NCBI GenBank assembly: GCA_023935145.1 | Contig: CM043705.1 | Location: 87,578,084-87,642,083 of the forward strand | DNA: 64,000 nucleotides | Direction: 5' to 3' | Source of the DNA: Bretschneidera sinensis | Lineage: Eukaryota > Streptophyta > Magnoliopsida > Brassicales > Akaniaceae | In this document: positions 21,501 to 32,262 of the stretch, piece by piece | How the letters are laid out: each line of letters starts with the position of its first letter | Numbering within the stretch: the first letter of the stretch is position 1 | Position numbers and translations under genes: made by a program | Notes under the pieces: generated by a model | What the model was told of the DNA's origin: nothing | Database searches by the model: none | What the model saw: the letters and a program-made list of their open reading frames with translations, nothing else

Positions 21501-22793
21501 GAAGAGACATTTGCTCCAGTGGCGAGGCTCACATCTGTCCGTACACTCTTTGCTGTCGCCGCCATTCGAAGATGGACTCTATTTCAAATGGATGTCAAAA
21601 ATGCATTTCTAAATGGGGATCTTCTTGAGGAAGTCTATATGCATACACCTCCCGGCTTGGATGCCCCTCGAAACAAAGTTTGTCACCTTCGCCGTGCCCT
21701 ATATGGTTTGAAACAAGCTCCACGTGCCTGGTTTGCCAAATTCAGCACTACCATTCATCAGTTTGGGTTCACACCGAGTGCTCATGATTCAGCTCTGTTT
21801 ATCCGCCATACTATCAACGGTATTATCATTCTTTTACTATACGTGGATGATATGGTTATTTCTGGAGATGATCTACATGGTATTTCTGAACTCAAAAAGT
21901 TTCTCAGTGGTCAATTCGAGATGAAAGATCTTGGCGTGCTCACCTATTTTCTTGGCCTCGAAGTCTCATCTAATTCTGATGGATTTTTTCTCTCTCAGGC
22001 CAAATATGGCTCGGACCTCCTTTCCAAGGCTGGGATCACTGACTCAACCACTGCCACTACTCCTCTCGAACCGAATGTCAGACTTACCCCACTCGATAGT
22101 TCACCTCTTCAGGATGCCACTCTATATCGTCAACTGGTTGGAAGTCTTGTATATCTTACTGTCATTCGCCCTGACATTGCCTATGCCGTTCATCAGGTCA
22201 GTCGGTTCTTGTCCGCTCCTCGGACCACCCATTACTCGGCTGTTCTTCGCATTCTTAGGTACGTCAAGGGTACTTTATTTCATGGGCTTCATTTCTCAGC
22301 ACAGTCTGTCCCTGTTTTACAAGCCTATTCTGATGCCGATTGGGCCGGAGACCCCACCGACAGACGTTCAACCACTGGTTACTGTTTCTTTTTGGGCAAT
22401 TCTCTCATTTCCTGGCGTAGTAAGAAACAAACTGTGGTTGCTCGCTCCAGTACTGAAGCTGAATATCGTGCCATGGCTGATGCAACTCAAGAACTTCTCT
22501 GGCTTCGATGGCTACTCGCTGACATGGGTATCTCTTCTCCTGCTGCCACTATCCTACACTGTGACAACAGGAGTGCTATTCAGATTGCTCACAATGATGT
22601 CTTCCACGAGCGTACAAAACACATCGAGAATGATATCCACTTCATCCGTGATCACATTCTCCAGAATACGGTTCGTCTACAATCCGTCAGTTCAACCGAT
22701 CAGACAGCTGACATTTTCACTAAGGCTCATCCACCCGGACGCTTTCACTCTCTGGTTTCCAAACTCAAGTTCACCTCCCACTTACCGCCTTGA
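18585..22793 (+). CDS. Copia gag-pol polyprotein (1402 aa)
   Basis: One uninterrupted frame encodes all proteins of a Ty1/copia element. The first ATG in frame is 18585 (MAESYLPRV); upstream in-frame sequence has only a TTG. Gag is residues 1 to about 330, with zinc knuckles CKYCHSQGHELLKC (from residue 244) and CKVCREPGHYLADC (from 262). The protease site reads FDSACCNH (Asp at 355), with Ala where Gly is usual. Integrase shows HSDVWGP, FRSDNAMEY and the SQQNGRAERKH block with the catalytic Glu. RT has FQMDVKNAFLNGDL and YVDDM (1086). RNase H has YSDADWAG (Asp 1250) and RSSTEAEYRAM. The length is normal for plant copia. The protein would form virus-like particles and integrate cDNA. It shows no break, in contrast to the window's other elements. 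Confidence 0.96.
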   Translation: MAESYLPRVITTVLDESNYVIWAQEMSGFLRGHKLWRYVTGDITEPKKKDDEDADKYVDRLEDWDSKNHHILTWFRATIIAEIKLQFGTLHTAKEAWDLLQHRYTRADISNRYRLLSILQSMRQEPGQTINSFLSQMTAVWNQLALTEPTWECTKDADVHRKYQTETRIMQFLMGLKEEFEPVRASILHRGAIPPLNDILSDLLSEETRLATLQGSHTDVTLAAPVALATPAAKTNSYQKPLYCKYCHSQGHELLKCPSRLCKVCREPGHYLADCPKLPSGNQSNGNQYRSRGSYNRFHSKSKNTAAVATDATPTSSSSSPDWSGLCTILTEALTKTGNNIAMSATPGTSRWYFDSACCNHITSDASIFSFKTRDEHAPTIHTANGSNMLVSHTGHVDNSHLSLPDTYLVPNLTLNLISVGQLCDLGLDLHFSSTGCRVQDPQTGKLLGTDRKVGRLFELTHLQVPSSPSPNQSAASIPAHSPVELWHSRLGHTSSSPLRSLISSGQLGSLQHESFHCIHCQLAKQSALPFNESQSVFLAPFDLVHSDVWGPSPHTSMGGARYFVIFVDDYSRYTWLFLMKSRSELFHIYSDFSSMVKTQFSRNIKIFRSDNAMEYKDRVFLNLLHKNGTLPHRSCLGTSQQNGRAERKHRHILDTVRALLISSSCPERFWGDAALTAVYTINRVPSATIQNQSPFERLFGKSPDYSNLRVFGCACFVLLKPHEHNKLQPMAHLCCFIGYGIEHKGYRCWDPISKTLRISRHVIFWEHQMFSSLRSFDMSTITNSRFFTDPSIELFPENPVSGTIESTSESPADITPFVLDPASAPEPSTDLTSPTQSVVPEDIPMSDESAPTPSESHPPYHPRRSTRVTHPPSHLADYHCDYHCFSTILNLHEPQSYKEASTNPLWQKAMDEELQALAKTHTWDIVDLPPGKTPIGCKWVFKIKTLSDGSIERYKARLVAKGFAQEYGIDYEETFAPVARLTSVRTLFAVAAIRRWTLFQMDVKNAFLNGDLLEEVYMHTPPGLDAPRNKVCHLRRALYGLKQAPRAWFAKFSTTIHQFGFTPSAHDSALFIRHTINGIIILLLYVDDMVISGDDLHGISELKKFLSGQFEMKDLGVLTYFLGLEVSSNSDGFFLSQAKYGSDLLSKAGITDSTTATTPLEPNVRLTPLDSSPLQDATLYRQLVGSLVYLTVIRPDIAYAVHQVSRFLSAPRTTHYSAVLRILRYVKGTLFHGLHFSAQSVPVLQAYSDADWAGDPTDRRSTTGYCFFLGNSLISWRSKKQTVVARSSTEAEYRAMADATQELLWLRWLLADMGISSPAATILHCDNRSAIQIAHNDVFHERTKHIENDIHFIRDHILQNTVRLQSVSSTDQTADIFTKAHPPGRFHSLVSKLKFTSHLPP

Positions 22794-22806
22794 GTTTGAG
22801 GGGGGA
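22794..22806 (+). promoter_or_regulatory. Polypurine tract of the intact copia
   Basis: GTTTGAGGGGGGA-type purine-rich sequence lies between the stop codon and the 3' LTR. Such tracts prime plus-strand DNA synthesis. The position immediately before TGTTAATG fits. Confidence 0.8.
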
Positions 22807-23022
22807 TGTTAATGTATTATATGGGCTTAGTCCCACATTGGTTGTGTATAGCTTTGCTTCTCCTATTAACTTGTATAAATAGGATAATCCCACATTGGTT
22901 GTGTATAGCTTTACTTCTCCTATTAGCTTATATAAATATGATAGCTCCCTTTGTAAGTAAATTACACCATTCAATACAATTCTTCTTTTTGTATTGTCTC
23001 ACTTCCTCTCTTAAATTCAACA
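22807..23022 (+). repeat. 3' LTR of the intact copia element
   Basis: 216 bp, ending AAATTCAACA and followed by the ATGGT duplication. It matches the 5' LTR except for two substitutions, and carries the same internal duplication. Confidence 0.95.
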
Positions 23023-23027
23023 ATGGT

Positions 23028-24141
23028 ATTTTCTCTGCCAATTGCAAGCTCTTCATCAATACATGTGGGTGCTCTCAACTTGGTGGTGCAAATAGTAGAT
23101 AATTTCTACAAACACTTAGCTTGATCATCATTAGGATGTGGTTTTGACTGACTGATTAATAGATTTTTTTAAGGATGTTTACATATATCATGATTTGCAT
23201 ACTAGTGTAAAGATGATTTAAAATCATATGGCCATCATTCAAACCTTTTCTCCACCCTCTATCTTAGAGTAACTGGGTAGACACTGTATGATATAGTAAT
23301 TGTTAACATTTAGCCTTGGTCGTAACTAATTTAATTCCCTCAGTACTATGCTCCTTATTATCTCTTGCATTGGTAGGGAGGATTTGTTGATGATTTCCTC
23401 CCACATTTGATGTGCTGATGTTGTGCCCTTGTCCAAGAATGGAGGGAAGTGGACATTCGTGGAGCTTATGGTATGTTCAATACCTAAAGCCTAACTAAAT
23501 CTCATTTAAATGCCATGATTCTCTTATAGATATATTCTTAAGACAAAATAATTTACTCCAGCCTAATTTTTTCAAGTCCAACTTAATTCAAACATTATGA
23601 CTCAATTCCAAGATTAGAAACAATAAATGAGCTTCATACAAACAAAAATGTGACAAAAGGCACATCATAGATAAAAGTTTGTAAAGTAAATAATGATGCA
23701 GAGCAAGAATTCAGAATCATTGATCAATGAACTGACTTTATATGCTTATAAGTTATAAACAATCTAAATTATAATATTTGGTGTGCTATATAACTCAGTT
23801 AGTTAAAGAAAAACAATTTAAACTCCCGCCAAAAGAATAAAGAAAAACAGCTTAAACAACGAACTTTGATGGGCCAGAAATTAATCCTGGTACCTTTCTC
23901 TATAGATTATACGTAATGTATGGGAAAAACACTCTCACCAAACCAAGCCACATGATTACATTTTTATTTAGCCTAAAGTTTATCATTACTAATGACTTGA
24001 TAGAACATTTCTTGAATATGTTTTAAAAAAGAACTCAATGACAACAGGATAAATTGTACACCCAAAAAACCTAAAAAGGAAATATTACTAATTTATTGAT
24101 TCATTCTATAGCAAACCATATAAGAGTACTAGACTTGATAA
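23028..24141. other. Non-coding spacer of copy A before the PMEI gene
   Basis: AT-rich sequence that aligns with 33450-34470 and 35080-35190 of copy B. No coding potential, RNA gene or complete transposon was recognised. It continues the sequence that was interrupted by the copia insertion. Confidence 0.6.
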
Positions 24142-24405
24142 TCAAAGCAGTTGTTTGATGACACCAGTAACTACCTCACAAGATTGCTTAAAGTCAAGAA
24201 TTACAGTGTAAATTCCTACCGGAATCACAACATATGGTTGTAGCTGACGAATACAGTCCACTAAATTTTGGTAAGCATTATTTGCTTGATTCGCAGAGTT
24301 TGAGTAAGCGTTAACATTCCAACTACCCAATGCGGCGTTAAGGTTTCCTATTAGTAAATCAACATCATTTTTGCAAGCAACATATGCTTCAACAATATCA
24401 TGTGA
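24142..24405 (-). pseudogene. PMEI-like gene, C-terminal fragment (copy A)
   Basis: The minus strand reads DIVEAYVACKNDVDLLIGNL, then ALGSWNVNAYSN, then DFKQSCEVVTGVIKQLL and a stop at 24142. This is the C-terminal half of a plant pectinesterase/invertase inhibitor domain (PF04043 type), with the Cys of the third helix and the last Cys. The N-terminal half is absent: homology to copy B ends at 24405, where unrelated sequence begins. It is therefore a truncated copy created at the duplication breakpoint, not a complete gene. Confidence 0.75.
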
Positions 24406-24874
24406 TTATGTGGTTTTCTATTAGGATTAATTTGTTGATGAAGCTTTTGTATAAGCCAAGTGAAAGTAAGAAGTGTTGGAACACAAAAATTTAATTGAAA
24501 AATATTTTATTTTTCTAAACGATAAAATTATGATGTCATCATTGAATGTGTGAGCATAAATACTAATAATTATGACTACCATTGTATAAAAATAAGCACA
24601 ATACATACTGTAGAGAATTTTCTTAGTAAGATAGGAGGAAGAGAGGATATATAACAATGGAGCACTAACATAAATTAAATAGAATTCCACAGCAAAGAAA
24701 CTATTGTTATATAGAACCAAATCCTTAATTGCATAATCTAGTAGGCATAAGATTGTAAAAGAAAATTAAAGATCACTCAGATTGATCACCGTCGACTTAT
24801 TTATATACTACAAAATGGTGAAAATATATTTTAATTATTTTCTCTTTCACAAAACTATAGCATTATAATGTTCT
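24406..24874. other. Junction spacer between duplication copies
   Basis: About 470 bp of AT-rich sequence with no match to the rest of the duplicated unit and no recognisable gene. It separates the truncated PMEI gene of copy A from the 3' end of the glycine-rich gene of copy B. Confidence 0.5.
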
Positions 24875-25348
24875 TCAGTTGCCACCTCCACTGCCGTGAC
24901 CCTCTCCATATCCATGTCCCTCACCGTAGCCTTCACCATTGCCCGAACCACTTCCCCTGCCAGATCCCTCACCATGCCCAGAACCAGACCCGGAACCTCC
25001 TCCGTGCCCACGGTTATCGCCCGATCCTGACCCGGCCCGAGACCCTACATAGGACCCGCTGTATGAGCCCGCTTCAGATCCTGCATCTGACCCAGAATTT
25101 GATGAGCTACTGGACCCAGATGAAGAAGCCGAATTTGACCCGGATCCAGAACCTGAACCTGACCCGGCTCCAGCCCCGGATCCACTACCACCTCCTCCAA
25201 CCCCCCCGCCTATTCCTGTTCCAACCCCAACTCCTACACCACCAAGATCCACACCCAAGTCCTTCCTTGCAACCCGGCTCTCAGAGATTATAGCTGACAC
25301 AGCAACTAGCAAGGCAATAAGAACTAGAGATGACCTAAATGAAGCCAT
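24875..25348 (-). CDS. Secreted glycine/serine-rich protein, cell-wall type (157 aa), copy B
   Basis: The ATG at 25348 opens a clear signal peptide (MASFRSSLVLIALLVAVSA), so the product should enter the secretory pathway and probably the cell wall. A short conserved start SESRVARKDLGVDLGGVGV follows. The rest is low complexity: Gly/Val, then Ser/Gly (GSGSGSGSNSASSSGSSSSS), then GSYSGSYVGS, then His/Glu/Gly repeats (GHGEGSGRGSG, GEGYGEGHGYGEGHGSGGGN). The composition matches plant glycine-rich cell-wall structural proteins; the exact role is unknown. A TATA box lies 156 bp upstream. Two related genes in copy A (9805-10199 and 10232-10641) are broken, so this is the only intact member here. The repeats make indels likely, but the frame is open. 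Confidence 0.82.
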   Translation of the reverse strand: MASFRSSLVLIALLVAVSAIISESRVARKDLGVDLGGVGVGVGTGIGGGVGGGGSGSGAGAGSGSGSGSGSNSASSSGSSSSSNSGSDAGSEAGSYSGSYVGSRAGSGSGDNRGHGGGSGSGSGHGEGSGRGSGSGNGEGYGEGHGYGEGHGSGGGN

Positions 25349-27343
25349 ATTTCTTAAAGATAAATTACTTAGTAATTATATAATTGTTTTGAACAAAATG
25401 GGAACTTAATTAGGAGAAATGGAAATGTAAATGATTAGTTCATGAATGTAAATGAACTTGAAAGCTTTGTAATTTGTGGGAGAGATCTGCATGGGGAGTT
25501 TAGCTATTTATAGTTGTGTTTTGATATCAAGGTTGTTAGAGAAAACGTGTGAGTGGAGTCTAGTGGGAGGAATTTGTGTGCATAATATGATTGAAGTGGA
25601 AGAGATGATGTGGCTAAATCTAATTATCTGGGATTTTGTTTGACAGGACCGTTGTGGTTGAGGAGAAGCTAATGCCTGGAGATTACTAGGGTTTTAGACA
25701 AGTGTCCTGCTTCTGCCTACCCATTTGATCCCCACTCACTATAGTGGAAGCACGAAGTGCTATATATTTTTGTTGACCATATACAATCATGTTTCTGCTA
25801 TATATATTCAACCACTTGTTCACTTGTTTTGGGGGCTTTTAATCTTTTATGTAGCCGCTTGCCAGGTATAAGGATTAGAACCATCTATCTGAATGATTTA
25901 TCAACATCCGATTTTAATATTCAAGTAATGTTTTAGTAACATTGTGACGTGTAGAAACTCATATAGCGACGGATCAATTTATCTTTTAGAATTCACTATA
26001 GCGAGTCGATTATTGCATTTTGATTAATCTATCAATATTAAAATGTAAACAATGAGTGTATTTAGAGAGTTTTACAAACTCATTATCGTATGAAATTTTG
26101 TGAAATTTGATGTTTTTTATAATGAGGTAGTATGCCATCTCATTTAAAATTGAATCTGCGTTAAAGTAGATAATGTGGTTTAACAGTAGTTATTGGTCTA
26201 ATTTTTAGTGAAATAACATATTATCTCATTATGAATCGCAACAAACAGCACAAGATCTTAAATCACTAAAAGAAAAATGATTTTTAGCTACGGCAAAAGT
26301 CTTTGCGAAATGTTAAAAGTTTGTTTCGGAAACTCTTTCGCAATGAAAAAAAGTCATAACGGGGTCATTGCTATGAGGCTTGTCAACTAAGTATTGCAAT
26401 GAAATTTGAATGAAATTGTATTCAGTATGTCTTGATTTACAAATATATTGCAGTATATATAGTGGTACATAGAACCATATATGACAAGTATAAATTAGGA
26501 AAATAATCAAAATCTAATTATTAAGCCCTACCTAGGCGCCTAGCTGAGTTACTAGCATAGCCCAAGCATTCAAGATTATGTTGTTAATCTCTATGGATGA
26601 CGTGATATTCATCAAATGGTACACTTGAGAAAAAAATTTCCCCATGTTACAAGAGATGATCTTGATCCATTCGAATATTCCATTAATCCAATAATTGTGA
26701 ACTCGAGCTAGTAATGAGCTCGAACTAAAAAAGTCATTTTACTTATGGAGTTATAGCAACAAGACCAAGGGTCTGTTTGGTTAACGGACAGGATTATGGT
26801 GGGATAAGATTAGGTGGGATGAAAGTGAAACTATATTAATTCTATCTTTGCTTCATAATATTTCATGATTGGGATTAAAGTGAGATAAAATTTATAAAGG
26901 CTAAAATGCCCTTCCTGGTTTTTTTCATAAATCTTATATATATCTATAAACACCACAACCAGTCATGAGACAACCATCACATTCTTTCATTTTGCTCTTC
27001 ACCTTCTTATATTTTGGTTCACGACAACAATACCCTTTTTTTTTTCTTTCTTCCTCTTCATCTTCATCTTCTTTATCTTCCTCCTCATCTTTATTTCCTC
27101 TTCATAATTGCTACCGTGCTGGAGACAAGATCAATGTTGTTGCTGCGCTGGTGTGGCGTTGGAGGAGCTGTGTAGGTGCGGCCCTGGTACGGAGGAGAAG
27201 GAGATCTGTCTAATGCAGATTTGCAGAAATACTAAGGGGAAAAGATGGAGGAGGTAGTGGATGAGGAGATCTGTTGTCTCATGATCTGCAGAAAGTAAAA
27301 AGGGGAAGAAAAAAATGAGGAGGAGATGGAGGAAGAAGAAGAG
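25349..27343. other. Non-coding spacer of copy B with promoter of the glycine-rich gene
   Basis: The minus-strand TATA box CTATAAATAG lies at 25503-25512. Then follow an AT-rich spacer, a MITE-like block (26115-26210), a CACTA-like piece (26264-26405), a TE-like end GGGTCTGTTTGGTTAACGG (26769) and a CT-/GA-rich tract (27030-27343). The order is the same as in 10642-12646. No gene was recognised. Confidence 0.7.
26264..26405 (+). mobile_element. CACTA-like transposon end (copy B)
   Basis: Starts CACTAAAAGAAAAATGATTT and carries the same subterminal repeats as 11546-11690. It was duplicated together with the surrounding unit. Confidence 0.45.
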
Positions 27344-28157
27344 TGTTGAAAATCACCTTAGGAATCCCAGGTGGTGACCTTCAAACATCCAAATCTAGAA
27401 TGATTTGGACCGAACATGAATCAAGACATAAAAGAGAAAACACAAGCAATTGTTATCGAGGTTCGGCAATTTGCCTACATCCCCATGAGCTCCTCCAAGC
27501 TCTCTGCACTAAATCAATGGAGTTCTTACAATTACGGCAACACCTCTTCAAGAACCCTCTTGTTCTTGATGAATGAAAGAAGAGAAAAGAAAGAGATAAG
27601 AACTAAGTGTTTCTCTGGAATTTTCTCCAAGAAAATTCCAATTACAAGGCCATTGAACCCCTAATCTTGTATATTCTCTCTCACTTGAAACACCTCTGAA
27701 GATTTGAGAGCCTATCTCTCTCAACACCAGCCACTCTTGGAATGAGACCTCTTCTTGTGTTTTGTGTCTTTGCACTCTCACACTTGATGCTCTTGTTATT
27801 GCTCTTAGATGACCCTTTATATAGTGCAATAACTTCTTTAACCAATCTTGAAGTCAATCTTAACCCTTAGATCTTGAGAACCAAACAATCATGGCCTTCC
27901 AAGTGGTCTAAATGATCCTGTACGTTTTAATCAAGCCCCACGCACTAGCTGAAGAGTGTTGAAATTGGGTGTCAGATGTGCCTGGCGCCGCGACTCAGAA
28001 CAGGGCAGGCTGCAGTGCACAATAGAGCAAAGCTCTTCCCATGCTGGTGGCCGAGGTGCACAAGGCCTGGGTCGCGAAGCACGAAGCCTATGCCGCAGCT
28101 CAAAGACTGTTGAAGCTTCAATCTTTAATTCCTTTAATTCTTAGACAAATTCCAACA
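27344..28157 (-). repeat. 3' LTR of the Tork-like copia
   Basis: 814 bp, starting TGTTGAAAATCACCTTAGG in plus orientation and ending TTAGACAAATTCCAACA. It aligns with 32480-33272 with several percent substitutions and a length difference of about 20 bp, so the insertion is considerably older than the copia at 17979. Confidence 0.88.
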
Positions 28158-28239
28158 AGCTCTACCTTTGTCTAAGCAATTAAACTCGAATCTATTACAC
28201 AGAGAACTCAGAATCTAAATCCAACATGAGTTCACCAAA

Positions 28240-31200
28240 TCATCCGACTCCAATCCTAAGAAGTCCAAGGCAATTATTGAACTTGCTTTGAGGTAGAACT
28301 TTAGTACCGAAATCTGCAGGATTTTCTTTTGTGGCCACTTTGTCCATATGAATGCTTCATTTCATAACATTTTTCCGAATGAAATGATACCAAACATCCA
28401 TATGATTTGTCCTCTCATGGAACACCAGATTCTTACATAAATGCAACGCACTTTGGCTATCCGAATACACCACCACCTGCTCTTTTAGGACCTTCAACTC
28501 TTCTAACAACCCTTTACACCACATAGCCTCCTTAATCGCTTTCGTTGCTGCTATGTACTCTGCCTCGGTTGTTGAGAGTGCTACCACCGGCTGTAACTGA
28601 GCCTTCCAACTTATGCAACATCCGTTTAAGTTAAAAAAGTATGAGGTAATCTATCTTCTCTTATCCCAGTCTGCTTCATAGTCTGAATCAACATAACCTT
28701 CTAACCAGATGGACTTACCCTCTTCTCGTATACAAGCCCCACATCTGAGCTTCCCTTCAAATACCTCAACAACCACTTCATCCCAAGCTAATGCTCCTTT
28801 TTGGGATTACTCATAAACCTGCTGAGAACACTCATTGCATGAGAAATGTCGGGTCTAGTACTTACCATTATGAACATGACTGATCTAACCGCACTAGAGT
28901 AAGGGGCCTTTTTTCATTTCCTTCTTCTCCTAATCTGATCTCGGATGTTGATCACTGGCGAACTTGAAATGACCAGCAAGGAGAATCTTTGCTGGTTTAC
29001 TATCTTCCACAGAAAACTTAGATATCATCTTTTCTATGTAGGAAGACTAAAAAACCTTCAAATTGTTTCTCTCCCTTTCTCGGATTATACTCATCCTAAG
29101 GATATTTTGTGCATGACCAAGATCCTTCATCTCAAACTCCGAACTGAGTTGAGATTTCAACTTTTCTATCCTCTCCCTGCTGTTACCAACTAACAGCATG
29201 TCATCAATATAGATAAGGATAATCACCATTTCCTCCACCTTGTGACCTTTGTAGTACAAACACGAATCATAGCAGCTCCTCATGAAACCCAAGCTAGTTA
29301 CGAAAGAATCAAACCTCTTATTCCATTGCCGAGGTGATTGCTTCAGGCCATAGAGAGATTTTTTCAATTTGCACACCAAATCTCTCTGCCTTCTTTCCTC
29401 ATAGCCTTCGGGTTGCCTCATGTAGATGGTCTCATCAAGCTCTCCATGTAAAAACGTTGTCTTCACATCCATTTGCTCGATCTCCCAATTAAATTGGACC
29501 ACCATAGCTAACAATATCCTTATCATCTTGTATTTCACAACCAGGGAAAAAATTGCTGTGAAATCTATGCCTTCTCTTTGTGTGAACCCCTTCGCCACTA
29601 GTCTAGCTTTATACTGAAGTTTATTCCCTAGAGTGTTCCCTTCTTTGATCTTGTAAATCCACTTATAATCCACAACTCTCTGTTTTTCTGGTTTGGGCAC
29701 TAATTCTCAAGAGTTGTTCTTCCTCAAAGAAAACATTTCCTCCTCCATAGCTAGCTTTCATCTTGATGAATCCTTACATTCCATGGCATCAATGTAAGTT
29801 TCTAGCTCACTTATCCCTCCAACTAAATAAGGAGTTGCTAGATTAGCATCCGCAAAACCATATCTCAAAGGTAGTCTGACCATCCTCCTTTCTCGATCCC
29901 TTGTGAGCTGATAATCATGATGATTTGTTGCATCATCCCCTTCTAATTCAGACTCCTCTTGAGTGTCCTGAGCTTGGCCTTCATCAATGGGCTCTACCTG
30001 GTCTAAACCCTCTTGTTTTCCTTGTTCTACCTTAACTGAATTTTCTTTGATGCTATGCTCTATATAAACCGGGCTGGTTTGCCTACTATCCTCTGCAGTG
30101 TTAGTTTTCTCCAAATAGGGAAATAATTGCTCATTAAAAATGACATCCCTACTTATTATGAGTTTAGTTCATTTTGGCTCTAAAGACCACAACCTATACC
30201 CCTTAACCTTTTCGCCATATCCTAGAAACACACACTTTCTAGACCTTGGGCTAAGTTTATCATTCTTTTGATGTTCAAACGCAGTACATCCAAAAGTCCT
30301 AAGGTTGTTTAACTCAAGGGGTTTGCCACTCTACATCTCCTCGGGAGTCTTAAGATCCAAAGCTCTAGAAGGTAATCTATTAACCAAATACGCAGTAGTA
30401 AACACAGCTTCCCCCCAAAAACATTTGGGTAACTCGGAACCAATTAACATGCACCTAACCTTTTCCATAAGGATCCTATTCATCCTCTCAACAACTCCAT
30501 TTTGCTGAGGCATTTTCACAACCGTTCTATGTCTTAAAATCCCATTTAACTTACAAAATTTGTCAAAATTCTTATTACAAAATTCTAAGCCATTATCGAT
30601 TCTCAAAACCTTAACTACCTTACCCGTTTAAGTTTCTAGTAACTTTTTCCACACCATAAACTTATTTAAAGCATCTAATTTATTTTTAAACAAATAAACC
30701 CAAACCTTTCTAGAATAATCATCAATTAAAGAAAAAAAGTAAAGATTACCTCCTTATGTTGGTGTTTTTGCTGGTCCCCAAAGATCTGCATGAATGTAGT
30801 CAAGAATACCCTTTGATTTGTGCACTTTGGTGTTGAAGCTGACCCGATGTTGCTTCCCAAGAACGCAACTCTCACAGAAATCAAGTTTATCTACCTTGTC
30901 GCCATCAAGTAAACCATTCTTGCTGAGAACTTGCAGCCCATTTTCGATCATGTGTCCCAAGCGATTGTGCCAAAGAACCGCCTTATCTATCTCAGCCATC
31001 AAGCTTGCTGTTTGATCCTTAATGTCCGTCTCTCCGATCATCTCATAGAGACCATCCTTTATTGCTGCTTTGATCACTATCAAAGATCCCTTGGTTACCT
31101 TGATCTTTCCTCCATCTGCTTTGTATGTGTACTCCATGGAATCTAGCTACCCCAATGAGATCAAATTTATTCTCAAATCTGAAAGATATCACATATTCCA

Positions 31201-32262
31201 TAGCAGCCTTGTAATTCCATTAAACATCCTCAATTGGATGTCTCATATCCCCCTCACTTGGTAAGAAGTATCGTTCTCCAAGAAAACCTTTCTTTCATTG
31301 GTTTCTTTTAAATTCTTGAACCAATCCCGGTGAGGACATATGTGATAAGTGCACCTGGAATCCAAGATCCATTTCTCGCTGCCTTGCCTCTTGCTCACAT
31401 TTGAGCACACAACAAGAACATCATCATCTTGCTTTTCTCCCTTAGTAATCGAAGCCTCTCCATTGTCGGTATGGCCTCTTCCTTTCTCACCCCTTATCAT
31501 CTTCTTGCAATCTCTCTTGAAATGACCCTCCTTATTGCAGCAGTAGCATCACTTTCCTCCAAACTTCGGTTTAGAATGCGATCTTCCATGGCTTTGACCT
31601 CTACCCTTTGGTTTGTCCCTGTAGTTGTCATAAATGTTACTGCCATTCTGAGTTACAGGCCTTCCTCTAACGAACAGAACTTCTCCACTTGATCCTTCCC
31701 TCATCTTGGCTTTGAAATCATGAGCTCTTATAGCATTAATCATAATTTCTTTGGTTAGTGTATCTCTTCCATATTCAATAGCATTAATCAAGCTTTCAAA
31801 ACAATCGAGAAGAGAATTCAACAATATAATAGCCAATTGTTCATCTGAGAATGTTATACTACAACTAGTCAAATCTTGAACTAGTTTATTAAACACATCA
31901 AGATTATCTTGCAACTCTTTATTAGTATCCATTTTAACATCAAAGATTTGTTTTAGAAAATAAATTTTATTAGGGAGAGTCTTGGTAAGAAACAACTCAT
32001 CTAATTTCTTCCAAATGACAGCTGGATCTTCCGAATCTCCACATTCCCTTGTCACACTATCCGACATGTGTAAAAAAATGGTGCTATATTCCATTTTCTT
32101 TATCTCATTCCACTGGAGCTCTGTGATACTTGCTGAAAAATCATCATCTTCTCCAATAACCAAGTCCACCTTTTGTTGCATAAGAATTACCTTGATTTTC
32201 CGCTTCCAAAGCGCAAAGTCTCATTTTCCATCAAACTTCTCAACAATAAAGTTTGAACCCAT
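28240..32262 (-). pseudogene. Copia gag-pol of the Tork-like element (decayed)
   Basis: Gag starts at 32262 (MGSNFIVEKFDGK, then a stop) and continues at 31549-32181 with KKLDELFLTKTLPNKIYFLK and a basic Gly/Arg/Ser tail. The protease site reads WILDSRCTYHICPHRDWF (near 31340-31390); the usual DSG is DSR, which should abolish activity. The pre-integrase and integrase parts are at 30754-31137 (HNRLGHM, FCESCVLGKQHRVSF, HADLWGPA) and 30331-30606 (RIDNGLEF, PQQNGVVERMNR, FWGEAV). RT is open at 29047-29700 with EQMDVKTTFLHGEL and YIDDML. RNase H follows at 28357-28587 (STTEAEYIA) and ends near 28244 with ADFGTK. Multiple breaks prevent a full-length product. Confidence 0.88.

Larger units (their letters stand above)
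17974..23027 (+). mobile_element. Intact young Ty1/copia retrotransposon, 5-bp target duplication ATGGT
   Basis: Two 216-bp LTRs (17979-18194 and 22807-23022) begin TGTTAATG and end TTCAACA. They differ at only two positions by direct comparison. The flanks are ATGGT at 17974-17978 and 23023-23027, and copy B has the undisturbed site (GAATATCATGGTATTTTC near 33445). A TGGTATC primer site follows the 5' LTR and a G-run (AGGGGGGAT) precedes the 3' LTR. A single open polyprotein fills the interior. All parts needed for autonomous transposition are visible. Confidence 0.96.
10232..24405 (+). repeat. Segmental duplication copy A (interrupted by two LTR elements)
   Basis: After removal of 12647-17840 and 17979-23022 with their target duplications, about 3.9 kb remains that aligns in the same order with 24960-35460: glycine-rich gene, promoter, AT-rich spacer with CACTA-like and MITE-like pieces, pyrimidine-rich block, then the PMEI gene. 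The copy stops inside the PMEI gene at 24405, which looks like the duplication breakpoint. Confidence 0.88.

Noticed and set aside
19678..22812. Overlapping frames of up to 293 residues within the intact copia
   Set aside because: They are out-of-frame shadows of the polyprotein, with no domain of their own.
30305..31692. Plus-strand frames within the Tork-like copia
   Set aside because: They are complements of integrase and gag on the minus strand.
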